DNA of 64,000 bases from Clostridia bacterium (GCA_017624735.1 JAGAMK010000040.1:21805-85804), one strand, 5' to 3'; positions 35,985 through 46,075 are shown, numbered from the stretch's first letter. Program-made: numbers and translations. Notes: generated by a model not told the origin, from the sequence alone.

Positions 35985-36722
35985 ATGGAAAAGAAAAACC
36001 TGAACAGAAAAAGGGTGCTGTATGCTACATCAATCGGTCTTTTTGCCGCTGCAATTGTAATTGCTGTTATTACTGTAATTATGAGCACAAAGGTTGCAGA
36101 AGGTGGCTGGGCGGAGTTTTTACACGCTCTTGATAAATTACAAACCTCCATTCAGGCGTTAGAAAACAAATGGTTGATTGTTCTGGCGATAATGGGTGTA
36201 TATATTTTAAGAGGATTTTTACCAATACCATTCCCATTCCTTCTTATTATGACAGGTGTTATGTTCCGTCCTGTTAACGCGATTTTAATTAATACTGTGG
36301 GAACAACAGTCGTTTTCATAATAAACTATTTCTGGGGAAGATTTACCGGTGGTGGTGTGGCAATAAAGAGACTTGAAAAGTATGACAATGTAAGGGAAAT
36401 GATGGCGCATCACGGAAAAACAAAATTAGGTGTTCTTGTGGCACTTCGACTCGTCCCATCAGTACCAATAAATCTTGTCAGTAAAACTTACGGTGGCATG
36501 AAATATCCTCTTTATGATTTTTTAGTAGCTTCACTTTTAGGATTTTTCCCCAAAATATGGGTATATTCCGTAATGGGTGGAAACATTAGTCAGCCTTTTA
36601 CGTGGAGTTTTATGGGGCCGATTATTGTGTTGTTAGTTTTATCAGGTGTAACAACCTTGATTGTAAATATTACCTTGGAGAAAAGAAAAGGAGAAAATAA
36701 AGATGAAAATACAAATGCTTAA
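35985..36722 (+). CDS. TVP38/TMEM64 (VTT-domain) membrane protein
   Basis: 245 residues with about five to six membrane segments. The VTT/SNARE-associated core is visible as GFLPIPFPFLLIMTGVMF, NTVGTTVVFIINYFWGRFTG and the later RLVPSVPINLVSKTYGG. Relatives are lipid scramblase/DedA-like proteins; its role in this organism is unknown. The start at 35985 follows GGTGA; an in-frame ATG at 35973 lacks a ribosome site. Its last 20 bases overlap galK. Confidence 0.85.
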   Translation: MEKKNLNRKRVLYATSIGLFAAAIVIAVITVIMSTKVAEGGWAEFLHALDKLQTSIQALENKWLIVLAIMGVYILRGFLPIPFPFLLIMTGVMFRPVNAILINTVGTTVVFIINYFWGRFTGGGVAIKRLEKYDNVREMMAHHGKTKLGVLVALRLVPSVPINLVSKTYGGMKYPLYDFLVASLLGFFPKIWVYSVMGGNISQPFTWSFMGPIIVLLVLSGVTTLIVNITLEKRKGENKDENTNA

Positions 36723-37980
36723 AGATGCAATTATGAATGGCGAGTATGACGCTCGTTTTAAGAGAGTTTATGTTACAGATGAGGCTGTTAAGGCTCAACA
36801 CGAGAGATATGTAAGCCTTGCAAACGACTTTGCAGAAATTTTCAGTGAAGACAGAGAAGCTCGTCTTTTCTCTGCACCCGGCAGAACAGAGGTTGGCGGT
36901 AACCACACAGACCACAACCACGGTCGAGTTCTTGCTGCAGGTATCAACCTTGATGCTATTGCAGTTGCATCAAAGAATGATGAAAATATTGTTCGTGTAA
37001 AATCACGTGGATATAAAATGGACGTTTGCGACATTACTGACCTTGAAATTAAGGAAGACGAGAAAGGTCATTCACCTGCCCTTGTTCGTGGTATGTGTGC
37101 AGGGTTCCTTAAATATGGTTACAAAATCGGTGGTTTTGATGCTGTAACAATGTCAAGCGTACTTTCAGGCTCAGGTCTTTCATCTTCAGCGGCTTACGAG
37201 GTGCTTGTTGGTACAATGCTCAACTACCTTTACAATGACGGTCAGGTTGATGCAATCACAATCGCAAAAATCGCACAGTATGCAGAAAATGTTTACTTTG
37301 ACAAACCATGCGGACTTATGGACCAGATGGCTTGTTCTGTTGGTGGATTTGTTACAATCGACTTTAATGACCCTGCAGAGCCAATCGTAAATGAAGTTAA
37401 ATTTGATTTTGCATCATCCGGTCACTCACTTTGCATAGTTGATACAAAGGGTAGCCATTCAGACCTTACTGACGATTATGCAGCAATCCGTGGTGAAATG
37501 GAAGCAGTTGCAGGCTGTTTCGGTAAAAAGGTTCTTCGTGAGGTTGATGAGGAAGAGTTCAAGAAGAATATCCCTATAATCCGTGAAAAAACAGGCGACA
37601 GAGCAGTAATCCGTGCTATGCACTTCTTCGCAGATAACGACAGAGTTTTAAAAGAAGTTGATGCTCTTAAAAATGGCGACTTTGAAACATTTAAGTCATA
37701 CATACTTGAAAGTGGCGATTCATCATACAAGTATAATCAGAATGTATTTTCTGTTAAAAAACCTCTTGAACAGCCTGTTTCACTTGCTCTTGCAGTTAGT
37801 GAAAGCATTCTTAAAGGTAAGGGTGCTTGGCGTGTTCACGGTGGTGGATTTGCAGGTACAATTCAAGCTTTTGTTCCAAACGATATCCTTGCAGACTACA
37901 AGAATGCGATGGAAAGTATCTTCGGCGAAGACTCTTGCTATGTATTAATCATTCGTCCGGTTGGTGGCGTTGAGGTTTAA
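36703..37980 (+). CDS. galK: Galactokinase-family GHMP kinase
   Basis: Phosphorylates galactose at C1 in the Leloir pathway. 425 residues. The family motifs appear in order: PGRTEVGGNHTDHNHGR (sugar site), VLSGSGLSSSAAYE (ATP-binding GHMP motif) and WRVHGGGFAGTIQAFV near the C-terminus. The start overlaps the previous gene by 20 bases, with AAAGGAG inside that gene, so the two are probably coupled. The N-terminal 40 residues are a little longer than usual. No galT or galE is adjacent, so another sugar substrate is possible. Confidence 0.85.
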   Translation: MKIQMLKDAIMNGEYDARFKRVYVTDEAVKAQHERYVSLANDFAEIFSEDREARLFSAPGRTEVGGNHTDHNHGRVLAAGINLDAIAVASKNDENIVRVKSRGYKMDVCDITDLEIKEDEKGHSPALVRGMCAGFLKYGYKIGGFDAVTMSSVLSGSGLSSSAAYEVLVGTMLNYLYNDGQVDAITIAKIAQYAENVYFDKPCGLMDQMACSVGGFVTIDFNDPAEPIVNEVKFDFASSGHSLCIVDTKGSHSDLTDDYAAIRGEMEAVAGCFGKKVLREVDEEEFKKNIPIIREKTGDRAVIRAMHFFADNDRVLKEVDALKNGDFETFKSYILESGDSSYKYNQNVFSVKKPLEQPVSLALAVSESILKGKGAWRVHGGGFAGTIQAFVPNDILADYKNAMESIFGEDSCYVLIIRPVGGVEV

Positions 37981-37990
37981 TTTTTGGCAT

Positions 37991-38070
37991 ATTTTCCGCA
38001 AATACTTCGTGGCTTTCGGCTCGCGGTATATCTTATACAGCTTCGCCTTTGCCACATTGTCTTGCAAAAA
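37991..38070. repeat. 80-bp imperfect palindrome, family 3 (copy A)
   Basis: Contains TTTTCCGCAAATACTTCGTG, GGCTTTCGGCT and GCTTCGCCTTTGC in the same order as 44001-44080. It fills most of the gap between galK and the M42 peptidase. Confidence 0.8.
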
Positions 38071-38141
38071 ATCTGCTCAAAAATATAAAGTATGTATTTT
38101 CAGGAGCTTTCCCGAAAAGAAAATATAAGGTTTTGATATAA

Positions 38142-39134
38142 ATGGATATGGTTAAACTTTTAGAAAAATTGACTTCCCCCCAAGGTGTTGCGGGGGAAGA
38201 AAACAGCTCCTTTGAAGCACTCAAGGGGCTTTTTTCACTGTATGGTGATGTTTCTGCTGACGTTTCGGGAAACATTGTCATTCACAAAAACGGAAAAGGA
38301 AAACACATTCTTCTCGATGCTCACCTTGACACAATCGGCTTTGTTGTAACAGGAATTACCGATGACGGTTTTGTTCGTGTGCAAAAAGTTGGCGGAGTTG
38401 ATATGCGTACTGTTGAGGGTATGGAATTGACACTTCACGGTAAAGAAGATGTTTATGGTGTTGTTTGTACAGTGCCTCCACATCTCTCTGACGGAGAAAG
38501 CAAGGTGTCAACTGACGGCACCTGCGTTGTGGATATTGGTATGGGCAGGGAAGATGCTGAAAAAGTGATTTCAGTAGGTGACAGAGCATCGTTCAAGAAC
38601 AGTTTTTCTGTGCTTAACGAAAACAGAGTTTCATCTCCGTATATTGATGACCGTGGTGGAATTGCAGTGCTTTTAAAGGCGCTTGAATACACAAAAACAG
38701 AGAATGAAATCACTCTTGTCTGCTCAGCACAGGAAGAAACAGGTGGCACGGGGGCAAAGTGTGCATCTTTCAATGTGAATGCCGATTTGTCCGTTTCTGT
38801 TGATGTTAGTTTTGCAACTACGCCTGACTCAAAGGCAAATGAGTGTGGCAAAATGAATGGTGGGGCTATGATAGGCTTCGCACCTATTCTTGACAGACAA
38901 TATACTGAACTTTTGGTTGAAATCGCAAAGGAAAAGGATATTCCTTATCAGAAAGAGATTATGAATGGTCGTACAGGCACAAATGCAGACCATATTACAA
39001 TTTCAAAAGGTGGAATTCCATCTGTTTTGGTGTCAATTCCTTTAAGATATATGCACACACCGGTTGAAACTGTTGATATAAGAGATATTGAGTCTTGCGC
39101 AAAACTTATTGCAGAATTCTTGGAAAGGGTGTGA
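38142..39134 (+). CDS. M42-family aminopeptidase (first of two)
   Basis: 330 residues of the dinuclear-zinc M42 glutamyl/leucyl aminopeptidase family, which form large dodecamers and trim peptides. Metal and catalytic motifs are visible: LLDAHLDTIGFVV, YIDDRGGIAVLLKAL, CSAQEETGGTGA, SVDVSFATTPD and a C-terminal IPLRYMHTPVETVD. An M42 paralogue follows four bases after its stop. It is likely cytoplasmic, as no signal peptide is seen. Confidence 0.9.
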   Translation: MDMVKLLEKLTSPQGVAGEENSSFEALKGLFSLYGDVSADVSGNIVIHKNGKGKHILLDAHLDTIGFVVTGITDDGFVRVQKVGGVDMRTVEGMELTLHGKEDVYGVVCTVPPHLSDGESKVSTDGTCVVDIGMGREDAEKVISVGDRASFKNSFSVLNENRVSSPYIDDRGGIAVLLKALEYTKTENEITLVCSAQEETGGTGAKCASFNVNADLSVSVDVSFATTPDSKANECGKMNGGAMIGFAPILDRQYTELLVEIAKEKDIPYQKEIMNGRTGTNADHITISKGGIPSVLVSIPLRYMHTPVETVDIRDIESCAKLIAEFLERV

Positions 39135-39138
39135 GATT

Positions 39139-40155
39139 ATGAATTTTGAACTTTTGAAAACCCTTTGTTTGCTTAATGGCACATCAGGTGACGAAAAAAA
39201 TGTGAGAGATTTTATAATCTCCAAACTCCCCGAAGATTGCGATTACACAGTTGACCCCATAGGAAACTTAATTGTTAATAAAAAAGGCGAAAAAACACCC
39301 AAAAATAAGGTTGCACTCTTCGCACATATGGATGAAGTTGGCTTTATTGTCACATATATTACTGACGAGGGCTTTGTTTATGTTGCTAACGTAGGTGGGA
39401 TTGATAGTTCTGCTCTTTTCGGTAAGAAAATTACTATTAATGGTCACGTTGGCGTTGTTGGTGGCAAGGCAATTCATCAATGCTCGGGTGATGAGGCAAA
39501 GAGAATTCCCGAAATTTCTGATATGTGTGTTGACTTTGGTTTTGAAAATAAGGAAATAGCAGAAAATCATCTAAGCCTTGGAGACTTCGGTTACTTCAAA
39601 TCGGATTTCATTGAGTTTGGTAAGGATATGATTAAATCAAAAGCTCTTGACGACCGCCTTGGTTGTGCTATTATGCTTGAGTTTTTGAATAAAAAGTCAA
39701 AATTTGACTACACTTGTGTTTTTACTGTTCAGGAAGAAGTTGGCACTCGAGGGGCTACTGTTTCCGCATACACAGTTAATCCTGATTATGCTATTGTGCT
39801 TGAAACAACAACTGCGTCCGACATTCCTGACACACCTGAAAACAAAAAAGTTTGCAAGGTGGGTAATGGTGCAGTTGTATCCTTCATGGACAGAGGCACA
39901 ATTTACAATAAAGATTTATATAAAAAGGCAAGAGAAATTGCCGACAAAAACGGCATCCCTAACCAGACAAAGACTGTTGTTGCAGGCGGAAATGACGCAG
40001 CAGCAATTCATAAAGCAGCAGGTGGTATAAAAACTGTTGCAGTTTCATTACCTTGCAGATATATCCACTCAGCATCTTCTGTTGGCTCTAAAAAGGATAT
40101 GGAATGTGTAAAAGACCTTGCGAAAGCTTTGTTAGAGGAGTTTGCAAATGGTTAA
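39139..40155 (+). CDS. M42-family aminopeptidase (second of two)
   Basis: 338 residues. The start is ATG 39139 with AAAGGGTGTGAG upstream; earlier in-frame codons lie within the previous gene. Motifs: LFAHMDEVGFIVTYI, KALDDRLGCAIMLEF, FTVQEEVGTRGA, IVLETTTASDIPD and LPCRYIHSASSV. It is clearly paralogous to the upstream gene but divergent, so the two may form mixed or distinct complexes with different residue preferences. Confidence 0.91.
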   Translation: MNFELLKTLCLLNGTSGDEKNVRDFIISKLPEDCDYTVDPIGNLIVNKKGEKTPKNKVALFAHMDEVGFIVTYITDEGFVYVANVGGIDSSALFGKKITINGHVGVVGGKAIHQCSGDEAKRIPEISDMCVDFGFENKEIAENHLSLGDFGYFKSDFIEFGKDMIKSKALDDRLGCAIMLEFLNKKSKFDYTCVFTVQEEVGTRGATVSAYTVNPDYAIVLETTTASDIPDTPENKKVCKVGNGAVVSFMDRGTIYNKDLYKKAREIADKNGIPNQTKTVVAGGNDAAAIHKAAGGIKTVAVSLPCRYIHSASSVGSKKDMECVKDLAKALLEEFANG

Positions 40156-40822
40156 ATCCCTTGAATTTATTGATAAGTCATTTTTTGACTATCTCGGTAA
40201 AGACGATTATGCACAGTTTATTGCTTTGACGGGACTTTGCGACGGGATAAGGCTTAATGACGGTGTTGTGTGGGTACAACTTGATGAAAACGAGCAGATT
40301 ACCGCAGTTGTTTCCACAAGCAGAAATGGGAAAAGTCTTGTTTTTGCAAGGGAAAATGCGGATAAGGAAGAGTTAGATTTTGTAATAGATACTGAAAAGG
40401 GTGAATTAGACAAAAAATATCTATTGAAAAAATCTGTATCTCGTAATGATATTAAAAAAGGTATTGATAAGTCCGAATACTGGAAAATTAAAGACCTTAA
40501 TGATGACGACAGAGAAAAACACAACGAAATAGTTGCACTTAAAATGCTTTTGAATAGTATGGGTAAGTGTGAGGGCGCTGTTGCAACAAAAGATAATAAG
40601 ATTGTTTCAGGCGGATTTATTACGTTTAGTCAAAAAATATCTTTGATTACAGATGTTTACACGGATGAGGCATATCGAGGCAAGGGCTACGGAAAGGCTT
40701 TAGTCGAAAAATTACTAAACATTTCAATCAATGAAGACGTGTACCTGGTATCTAAAGAACACAATTTAGAATTTTATAAAAAATGCGGTTTTGAAATCGT
40801 TAAAGAAATATATGATTTATAA
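40148..40822 (+). CDS. GNAT-family N-acetyltransferase
   Basis: 224 residues from ATG 40148, with GAGGAG eight bases upstream inside the M42 gene; the two reading frames overlap by eight bases. The acetyl-CoA site is in the C-terminal half: ITDVYTDEAYRGKGYGKALV. The N-terminal half is a second, degenerate acetyltransferase-like fold. The acceptor is unknown. Coupling to peptidase genes hints at an amino group on amino acids or peptides, which is inference only. Confidence 0.85.
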   Translation: MVKSLEFIDKSFFDYLGKDDYAQFIALTGLCDGIRLNDGVVWVQLDENEQITAVVSTSRNGKSLVFARENADKEELDFVIDTEKGELDKKYLLKKSVSRNDIKKGIDKSEYWKIKDLNDDDREKHNEIVALKMLLNSMGKCEGAVATKDNKIVSGGFITFSQKISLITDVYTDEAYRGKGYGKALVEKLLNISINEDVYLVSKEHNLEFYKKCGFEIVKEIYDL

Positions 40823-40835
40823 AGGATAATGCAAA

Positions 40836-42107
40836 ATGTTTTTTGAAATTAGCGACAGAGTAAAGGAGCTTTCTGCTACAGCGTTAAAGAAAGCAGAAAC
40901 AGTTTTTGAAAGTATTGACGAGATAACTGAATATAATCAACATAAGGTGCTTTCTGCATTTATTAGAAATAGGGTTGATGAAACAGATTTCAACACATCA
41001 ACAGGTTATGGCTATGGAGACAAGGGCAGAGAGAAACTTGATGTGCTTACTGCGGACATTTTTGGTGCAGAAAGTGCAATAATCCGTTCGGGTGCGTTGG
41101 CAAGCGGTACACATACTCTTGCTGTTTGTCTTTACGGTATTCTTCGTCCAAATGACACAATGCTTTGCGTAACAGGTGCACCATATGACACTCTCCATTC
41201 CACAATCGGTCTTGGTGGCAAGAACATGGGCGACGGTACTCTTGCTGATTTTGGTGTTACTTATGCTCAGGTTGATTTAACAGAAAATGATGAACTTGAT
41301 TATGATGCTATTGAAGAATGTGCAAAAGACAAAGATGTAAGAATGGTTTACATTCAGCGTTCTCGAGGTTATTCACTTCGTCACACAATTTCTGTTGATG
41401 AAATCAAAAAGGTTTGCGAAATCGTACATAGAGTGAATAAAAGAGCAATCGTTATGGTTGACAACTGTTATGGCGAATTTACTGAAAAACTTGAACCAAC
41501 AGAGGTTGGTGCAGACTTAATGGCAGGTTCACTCATTAAAAATGCAGGTGGCGGAATTGCATCCTGCGGTGGCTATATTGCAGGTCGTAAAGATTTGGTT
41601 GAACTCTGTGGATATCGTCTTACAACTCCCGGACTTGGTATTGAGGTTGGGGCAACACTTGGACAAAACAGAAGTCTTTTTATGGGACTTTTCAATGCAC
41701 CGCATGTTGTTGGTGAGGCTCTTAAAACTGCAGTTTTTGCTGCATCCATTTATACAGAATTAGGATTTAAAGTTACGCCTACCGTGGAAGAAACTCGTCA
41801 CGATATTATTCAGGCAATTTGTCTTGAAAATCCTGAAAACCTTATTGCGTTTTGTCAGGGACTCCAAAAAGGTGCTCCGGTTGACTCCTACGTAACTCCA
41901 GAGCCTTGGGATATGCCGGGATATGATAATCAAGTTATTATGTCAGCAGGTGCTTTCACATCGGGTTCATCCATTGAACTTTCTGCAGATGCTCCACTAC
42001 GTGAGCCATATGCTGTATGGATGCAAGGCGGACTTAATTTTCACAGTGGTAAAATCGGCGTAATGCTTGCAACAGAAGAACTTTTGAAAAGAGGTCTTAT
42101 AAAATGA
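40836..42107 (+). CDS. Methionine gamma-lyase family (YnbB/COG4100) PLP enzyme
   Basis: 423 residues of the PLP-dependent family often labelled aluminium-resistance or methionine gamma-lyase-like. Segments seen: STGYGYGDKGREKLD, FGAESAIIRSGALASGTHTL, MVDNCYGEFTE and the probable PLP lysine in AGSLIKNAGGGIASCGGYIA. The physiological reaction is not established for this group. It starts 13 bases after the acetyltransferase and its stop overlaps the next start by four bases. Confidence 0.88.
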   Translation: MFFEISDRVKELSATALKKAETVFESIDEITEYNQHKVLSAFIRNRVDETDFNTSTGYGYGDKGREKLDVLTADIFGAESAIIRSGALASGTHTLAVCLYGILRPNDTMLCVTGAPYDTLHSTIGLGGKNMGDGTLADFGVTYAQVDLTENDELDYDAIEECAKDKDVRMVYIQRSRGYSLRHTISVDEIKKVCEIVHRVNKRAIVMVDNCYGEFTEKLEPTEVGADLMAGSLIKNAGGGIASCGGYIAGRKDLVELCGYRLTTPGLGIEVGATLGQNRSLFMGLFNAPHVVGEALKTAVFAASIYTELGFKVTPTVEETRHDIIQAICLENPENLIAFCQGLQKGAPVDSYVTPEPWDMPGYDNQVIMSAGAFTSGSSIELSADAPLREPYAVWMQGGLNFHSGKIGVMLATEELLKRGLIK

Positions 42108-43627
42108 ATTTAATGCACCTAAAAAGTGGTACGGATGTCCGTGGTGTTGCCGTTGCAACAGATAAACACCCCGAAATTCAGTTGACTGATGATGCTGTAA
42201 GATTTATTTCAACTGCTTTTATTAAGTTTTTGAGTAAAAAAACAGGTAAGGCATATTCCAAACTGACTGTTTCTGTTGGCCACGATTCAAGAATTTCTGC
42301 TGACAGAATTAGAGATGCTGTAATTTCCGTTGTGAGTGAAATGGGTGTTAATGTGCTTAACTGCTCATATTGTTCAACACCTGCTATGTTTATGACAACT
42401 GTTACAAGAAACTGTGACGGTGCGATTCAGATTACTGCAAGTCATCATCCTTTTGACAGAAATGGACTTAAATTCTTCACTCGTGATGGTGGTCTTTCAG
42501 GTGATGAGTTAAAGAGCATTTTAGCAGATGCAGAAAATGAACCTTGTGAACAAGCAGAAAAAACAGGTGATATTATTCCTGTTGATTATATTTCCGAATA
42601 TGCAGAGATTCTTCGTAATATGATTAAGCAAGGTGTTAATGCTGAGAATTATGAAAAGCCACTCGACGGATTTAAAATTGCCGTTGATGCCGGTAATGGT
42701 GTTGGTGGATTTTATGCAACAAAGGTTTTAGCGCCTTTGGGGGCAGATGTTTCTGCAAGTCAGTTTTTAGAACCTGACGGAATGTTCCCCAACCACATTC
42801 CAAATCCTGAAAATAAGGTTGCTATGGAATTTATCCGTAAGGCAACAGTGGAAAACAACTGCGATTTAGGTGTGATTTTTGATACTGACGTTGACCGTGC
42901 TTCTTGTGTTGATGAAAAAGGTGAAGAAATCAATCGAAATGCTATTGTTGCAATGGCTTCCGTTATTGCACTTGAAGGTAACGAGGGTGGAAGCATAGTA
43001 ACAGACTCTGTTACAAGTGACGGACTTCGTGAATTTATTGAAGAAACACTTGGCGGAAAGCATATTCGATTTAAACGTGGATATAAAAATGTAATTGATG
43101 AGGCAATCCGCCGTACGAATCTTGGCGAAAACTCACCACTTGCCATTGAAACATCAGGTCATGCTGCCTTTAAAGAGAATTACTATCTTGATGACGGTGC
43201 ATATCTTGTTACAAAGATAATTATTAAGGCTGCTGTGCTTCGCAAGGAAAATAAGAAAATCGGCGACTGTATTGCCGACCTCAAAAAGCCTTTGGAAGAA
43301 AAAGAACTTCGTTTTAATATAACGGAAGAAAATTTCCGTGAAATCGGTGGGAAACTTATTGAGGACATTAAAATACTTGCAGAAGAAAACGAAGAAATGA
43401 TTTTAGCACCTGACAATTATGAGGGTGTTAGAGTTTCATTTAAAGACGCAAAGAGAAACGGGTGGTTTTTACTCCGACTTTCTGTTCATGACCCTGTAAT
43501 GCCTTTTAATACAGAGAGTGATTCTGTGGGCGGATGTGTCGAGATTTGCAAGACTTTCTGTGAAATGGTAAAAAATGTAAAGGGTATTGACTTTACACCT
43601 CTTCAAGATTTCATAAAAATGTCATAA
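42104..43627 (+). CDS. Phosphohexomutase (phosphoglucomutase/phosphomannomutase)
   Basis: 507 residues of the alpha-D-phosphohexomutase family. The phosphoserine loop is [17 protein letters not shown] (usual form TASHNP), the metal loop is [15 protein letters not shown] (usual form DGDADR), and the sugar-binding loop is [12 protein letters not shown]. The C-terminal phosphate-binding part has EGVRVSF. The altered loops leave the substrate open between glucose, mannose and glucosamine phosphates. The four-base ATGA overlap with the PLP enzyme gene indicates coupling. Confidence 0.88.
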   Translation: MNLMHLKSGTDVRGVAVATDKHPEIQLTDDAVRFISTAFIKFLSKKTGKAYSKLTVSVGHDSRISADRIRDAVISVVSEMGVNVLNCSYCSTPAMFMTTVTRNCDGAIQITASHHPFDRNGLKFFTRDGGLSGDELKSILADAENEPCEQAEKTGDIIPVDYISEYAEILRNMIKQGVNAENYEKPLDGFKIAVDAGNGVGGFYATKVLAPLGADVSASQFLEPDGMFPNHIPNPENKVAMEFIRKATVENNCDLGVIFDTDVDRASCVDEKGEEINRNAIVAMASVIALEGNEGGSIVTDSVTSDGLREFIEETLGGKHIRFKRGYKNVIDEAIRRTNLGENSPLAIETSGHAAFKENYYLDDGAYLVTKIIIKAAVLRKENKKIGDCIADLKKPLEEKELRFNITEENFREIGGKLIEDIKILAEENEEMILAPDNYEGVRVSFKDAKRNGWFLLRLSVHDPVMPFNTESDSVGGCVEICKTFCEMVKNVKGIDFTPLQDFIKMS

Positions 43628-43632
43628 AAGTG

Positions 43633-43661
43633 TTGACAAATCAAGAAAAGAATTTTAATAT
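43633..43661 (+). promoter_or_regulatory. Sigma-A promoter for acpP
   Basis: TTGACA (43633-43638), a 17-base spacer and TAATAT (43656-43661), 38 bases before the acpP start. Confidence 0.8.
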
Positions 43662-43698
43662 ATTTAATGTCTTAAGATTTTTGAACGGAGGTGTAGGT

Positions 43699-43923
43699 AT
43701 GATTTTTGAAAAAGTACGTGCTATTATTTGTGACCAGCTTGAATTGGATGAAGACGTTGTTACATTGGACGCAGTTCTTCTTGAAGATTTAGGTGCTGAC
43801 AGTATTGACCTTGCAGATTTGGTTATGACTCTTGAGGATGAATTCGAAATGGAAATCTCCGACGAAGAGCTTGAAAATATTAGAACTGTTGCTGATATTG
43901 TTAAGTTTATTGAAGAAAACTAA
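43699..43923 (+). CDS. acpP: Acyl carrier protein
   Basis: 74 residues from ATG 43699, preceded by GGAGG (43687-43691). The phosphopantetheine serine is S35 in [13 protein letters not shown], and the protein is strongly acidic and helical as expected. Carrier of acyl chains in fatty-acid synthesis. It is a monocistronic unit with its own promoter and terminator; no fab genes are adjacent, so a specialised carrier role cannot be excluded. Confidence 0.93.
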   Translation: MIFEKVRAIICDQLELDEDVVTLDAVLLEDLGADSIDLADLVMTLEDEFEMEISDEELENIRTVADIVKFIEEN

Positions 43924-43951
43924 TTAACAATTTTAATTTAGATTTTTAAAA

Positions 43952-43990
43952 ACAGGGACAGACTATCTTTGTCCCTGTATCTTTTATAAT
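43952..43990 (+). terminator. Intrinsic terminator
   Basis: ACAGGGACA pairs with TGTCCCTGT around GACTATCTT, followed by ATCTTTTATAAT. Confidence 0.85.
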
Positions 43991-44000
43991 AAATAGCTTC

Positions 44001-44080
44001 TTTTTCCGCAAATCTTCGTGGCTTTCGGCTTGAGTATCCATATACGGCTTCGCCTTTGCTGCATTGACTTGCGAAAAAGT
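44001..44080. repeat. 80-bp imperfect palindrome, family 3 (copy B)
   Basis: Closely matches 37991-38070 along its full length: TTTTTCCGCAAATCTTCGTG, GGCTTTCGGCTT, GGCTTCGCCTTTGC, then CTTGCGAAAAA. The ends CCGCAA and TTGCG are inverted. The right part contains the -35 element described next. Confidence 0.82.
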
Positions 44081-44093
44081 AAATCTATTTAAT
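44064..44093 (+). promoter_or_regulatory. Possible proS promoter with repeat-derived -35
   Basis: TTGACT (44064-44069) lies inside the family 3 repeat. TTTAAT (44088-44093) lies outside it, 18 bases away. proS starts 24 bases downstream of the -10. Confidence 0.55.
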
Positions 44094-44116
44094 TTTTATG
44101 TTAAGGAAGATATAAA

Positions 44117-45553
44117 ATGGCTGAACAAAAAAAGATGGTTGAGGAAATCACCTCAATGGACGTGGATTTTGCCAAATGGTATACCGACGTTGTTAAAAAA
44201 GCAGAATTGGTTGAATATACAAGTGTAAAAGGTTGTATGGTTATTCGACCTTACGGTTATGCAATCTGGGAAAATATCCAGAAAACTCTTGACGGAATGT
44301 TTAAGGAAACAGGGCATGAAAATGTTTGTATGCCTATGTTTATTCCTGAAAGTCTTTTAAATAAGGAAAAGGACCACGTTGAGGGCTTTGCTCCTGAGGT
44401 TGCTTGGGTAACTCATGGTGGTAGTGAAAAACTTGAAGAGCGTCTTTGTGTTCGACCTACTTCTGAAACACTTTTCTGTGAGCACTACGCAAATATTATT
44501 CAATCTTACCGTGACTTACCAAAACTCTACAATCAGTGGGTTTCTGTTGTTCGTTGGGAAAAGACTACAAGACCATTCCTTCGTACACGTGAATTCTTGT
44601 GGCAGGAAGGTCATACAATCCACGCAACTGCAGAGGAAGCTCAGGAAGAAACAATTAAAATGCTCAACGTTTATGCAGATTTCTGCGAAAACTGTCTCGC
44701 AATGCCTGTTGTTAAGGGCGTAAAAACTGCAAAAGAAAGATTTGCAGGAGCAGAAGATACATATACCATTGAAGCACTCATGCATGATGGTAAGGCTTTA
44801 CAGTCAGCAACAAGCCACTATTTCGGCGATGGCTTTGCAAAGGCTTTCGGAATTCAGTTCCAGGACAGAGATAATAAGTTAAAGCATCCTTTCCAGACAT
44901 CATGGGGATGTACAACTCGTCTTATCGGTGCTCTTATTATGACTCACGGTGATGACAATGGTCTTGTTCTTCCACCAAAAGTTGCACCTATTCAGATTGT
45001 TGTTATTCCTGTTGCATCTCACAAAGCAGGAGTTAAGGAAAAGGCAACAGAGGTTTATGAAAACCTTAAAAAGATTTGCCGTGCAAAGATTGATTTAAGC
45101 GACAATTCACCGGGTTGGAAATATGCAGAGTACGAGATGAAGGGTGTGCCTCTCCGTCTTGAACTCGGTCCACGCGATATTGAAAACAATCAATGTGTAG
45201 TTGTTCGTCGTGATACAAGAGAAAAATACTTTGTATCTCTCGATGAGCTCGAAACAAAGATTCCTGAACTTTTACAGGTTGTACATGATGGTCTTTACAA
45301 TGCAGCGCTTGAACGCAGGAGCAACATGACTTATGTTGCAAGCAACATGGACGAAATGATTGATATTGCAGAGAATAAGCCAGGGTTTATCAAGGCTATG
45401 TGGTGTGGCGACCGTGAATGTGAAGATGCTCTTAAAGAGCAGGCAGGTGTTACATCACGTTGTATTCCATTCGCACAGGAAAAAATTTCGGGAACTTGTG
45501 TTTGCTGTGGCAAACCTGCAGATAAAATGCTTTATTGGGGCAAGGCATATTAA
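44117..45553 (+). CDS. proS: Prolyl-tRNA synthetase (archaeal/eukaryotic type)
   Basis: Charges tRNA-Pro. 478 residues, the length of the type without the bacterial editing insertion. Class II motif 2 is in [20 protein letters not shown], followed by EGHTIHAT; motif 3 is in [19 protein letters not shown]. The C-terminal zinc-like domain has [25 protein letters not shown] precedes the ATG. The type is shared by several clostridial lineages. Confidence 0.96.
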   Translation: MAEQKKMVEEITSMDVDFAKWYTDVVKKAELVEYTSVKGCMVIRPYGYAIWENIQKTLDGMFKETGHENVCMPMFIPESLLNKEKDHVEGFAPEVAWVTHGGSEKLEERLCVRPTSETLFCEHYANIIQSYRDLPKLYNQWVSVVRWEKTTRPFLRTREFLWQEGHTIHATAEEAQEETIKMLNVYADFCENCLAMPVVKGVKTAKERFAGAEDTYTIEALMHDGKALQSATSHYFGDGFAKAFGIQFQDRDNKLKHPFQTSWGCTTRLIGALIMTHGDDNGLVLPPKVAPIQIVVIPVASHKAGVKEKATEVYENLKKICRAKIDLSDNSPGWKYAEYEMKGVPLRLELGPRDIENNQCVVVRRDTREKYFVSLDELETKIPELLQVVHDGLYNAALERRSNMTYVASNMDEMIDIAENKPGFIKAMWCGDRECEDALKEQAGVTSRCIPFAQEKISGTCVCCGKPADKMLYWGKAY

Positions 45554-45581
45554 AATAAATTAAAAAAGAGGGGGATAAAAA

Positions 45582-45962
45582 GTGAAAAAGTTTTTAAGTT
45601 TAATAGTTACGACAGTACTTACAGTTGTAGTTTTTCTTACTCCAGCGATAAGTAAACTTTTTGAACCGGTTAACCACGTTCTCGCGGTGGTTCTTATAGA
45701 GTTAGCGTTAATATTTATCGCCTTTTTCCTTGGCTGTTTTTCAAAAAGCAACTTTAAATTTTTATACACAGTTGCAGCAGGGTTGGTGTTTGTTTTATCC
45801 GGATTGATACTTTATAGGGATTTTTGCAAGTTAAGTGTTATAAGAGATTACGGTTTTATTATCTTAATCACTACGCTTGTTGCTGTTTTATTAGGTTCAA
45901 TAATCAGACAGGTTATAGTTGCAATAATCAAGGCAATTCGTAAAAAGAAAAAAGCGGAATAA
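45582..45962 (+). CDS. Small membrane protein of unknown function (GTG start)
   Basis: 126 residues with four predicted membrane segments (about 7-25, 29-50, 58-78, 88-112) and a basic tail ending KAIRKKKKAE. The start is a GTG with GAGGGGG seven bases upstream. I do not recognise a family. It lies 28 bases after proS and is followed by a terminator. Confidence 0.7.
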   Translation: MKKFLSLIVTTVLTVVVFLTPAISKLFEPVNHVLAVVLIELALIFIAFFLGCFSKSNFKFLYTVAAGLVFVLSGLILYRDFCKLSVIRDYGFIILITTLVAVLLGSIIRQVIVAIIKAIRKKKKAE

Positions 45963-45974
45963 TTTTATACTTCT

Positions 45975-46005
45975 AAAGGGTAGTTTTTAACTACCCTTTT
46001 TTATT
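45975..46005 (+). terminator. Intrinsic terminator
   Basis: AAAGGGTAGTT pairs with AACTACCCTTT around a three-base loop, followed by a T run. Confidence 0.92.
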
Positions 46006-46016
46006 ACAATAAAAAG

Positions 46017-46045
46017 TTGAATTGGGTATAAAAATATGGTAAAAT
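46017..46045 (+). promoter_or_regulatory. Sigma-A promoter
   Basis: TTGAAT (46017-46022), a 17-base spacer and TAAAAT (46040-46045), 30 bases before the cyclase-family gene. Confidence 0.72.
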
Positions 46046-46075
46046 AAAATGATAAATCATATTGGGGGAGTATGT

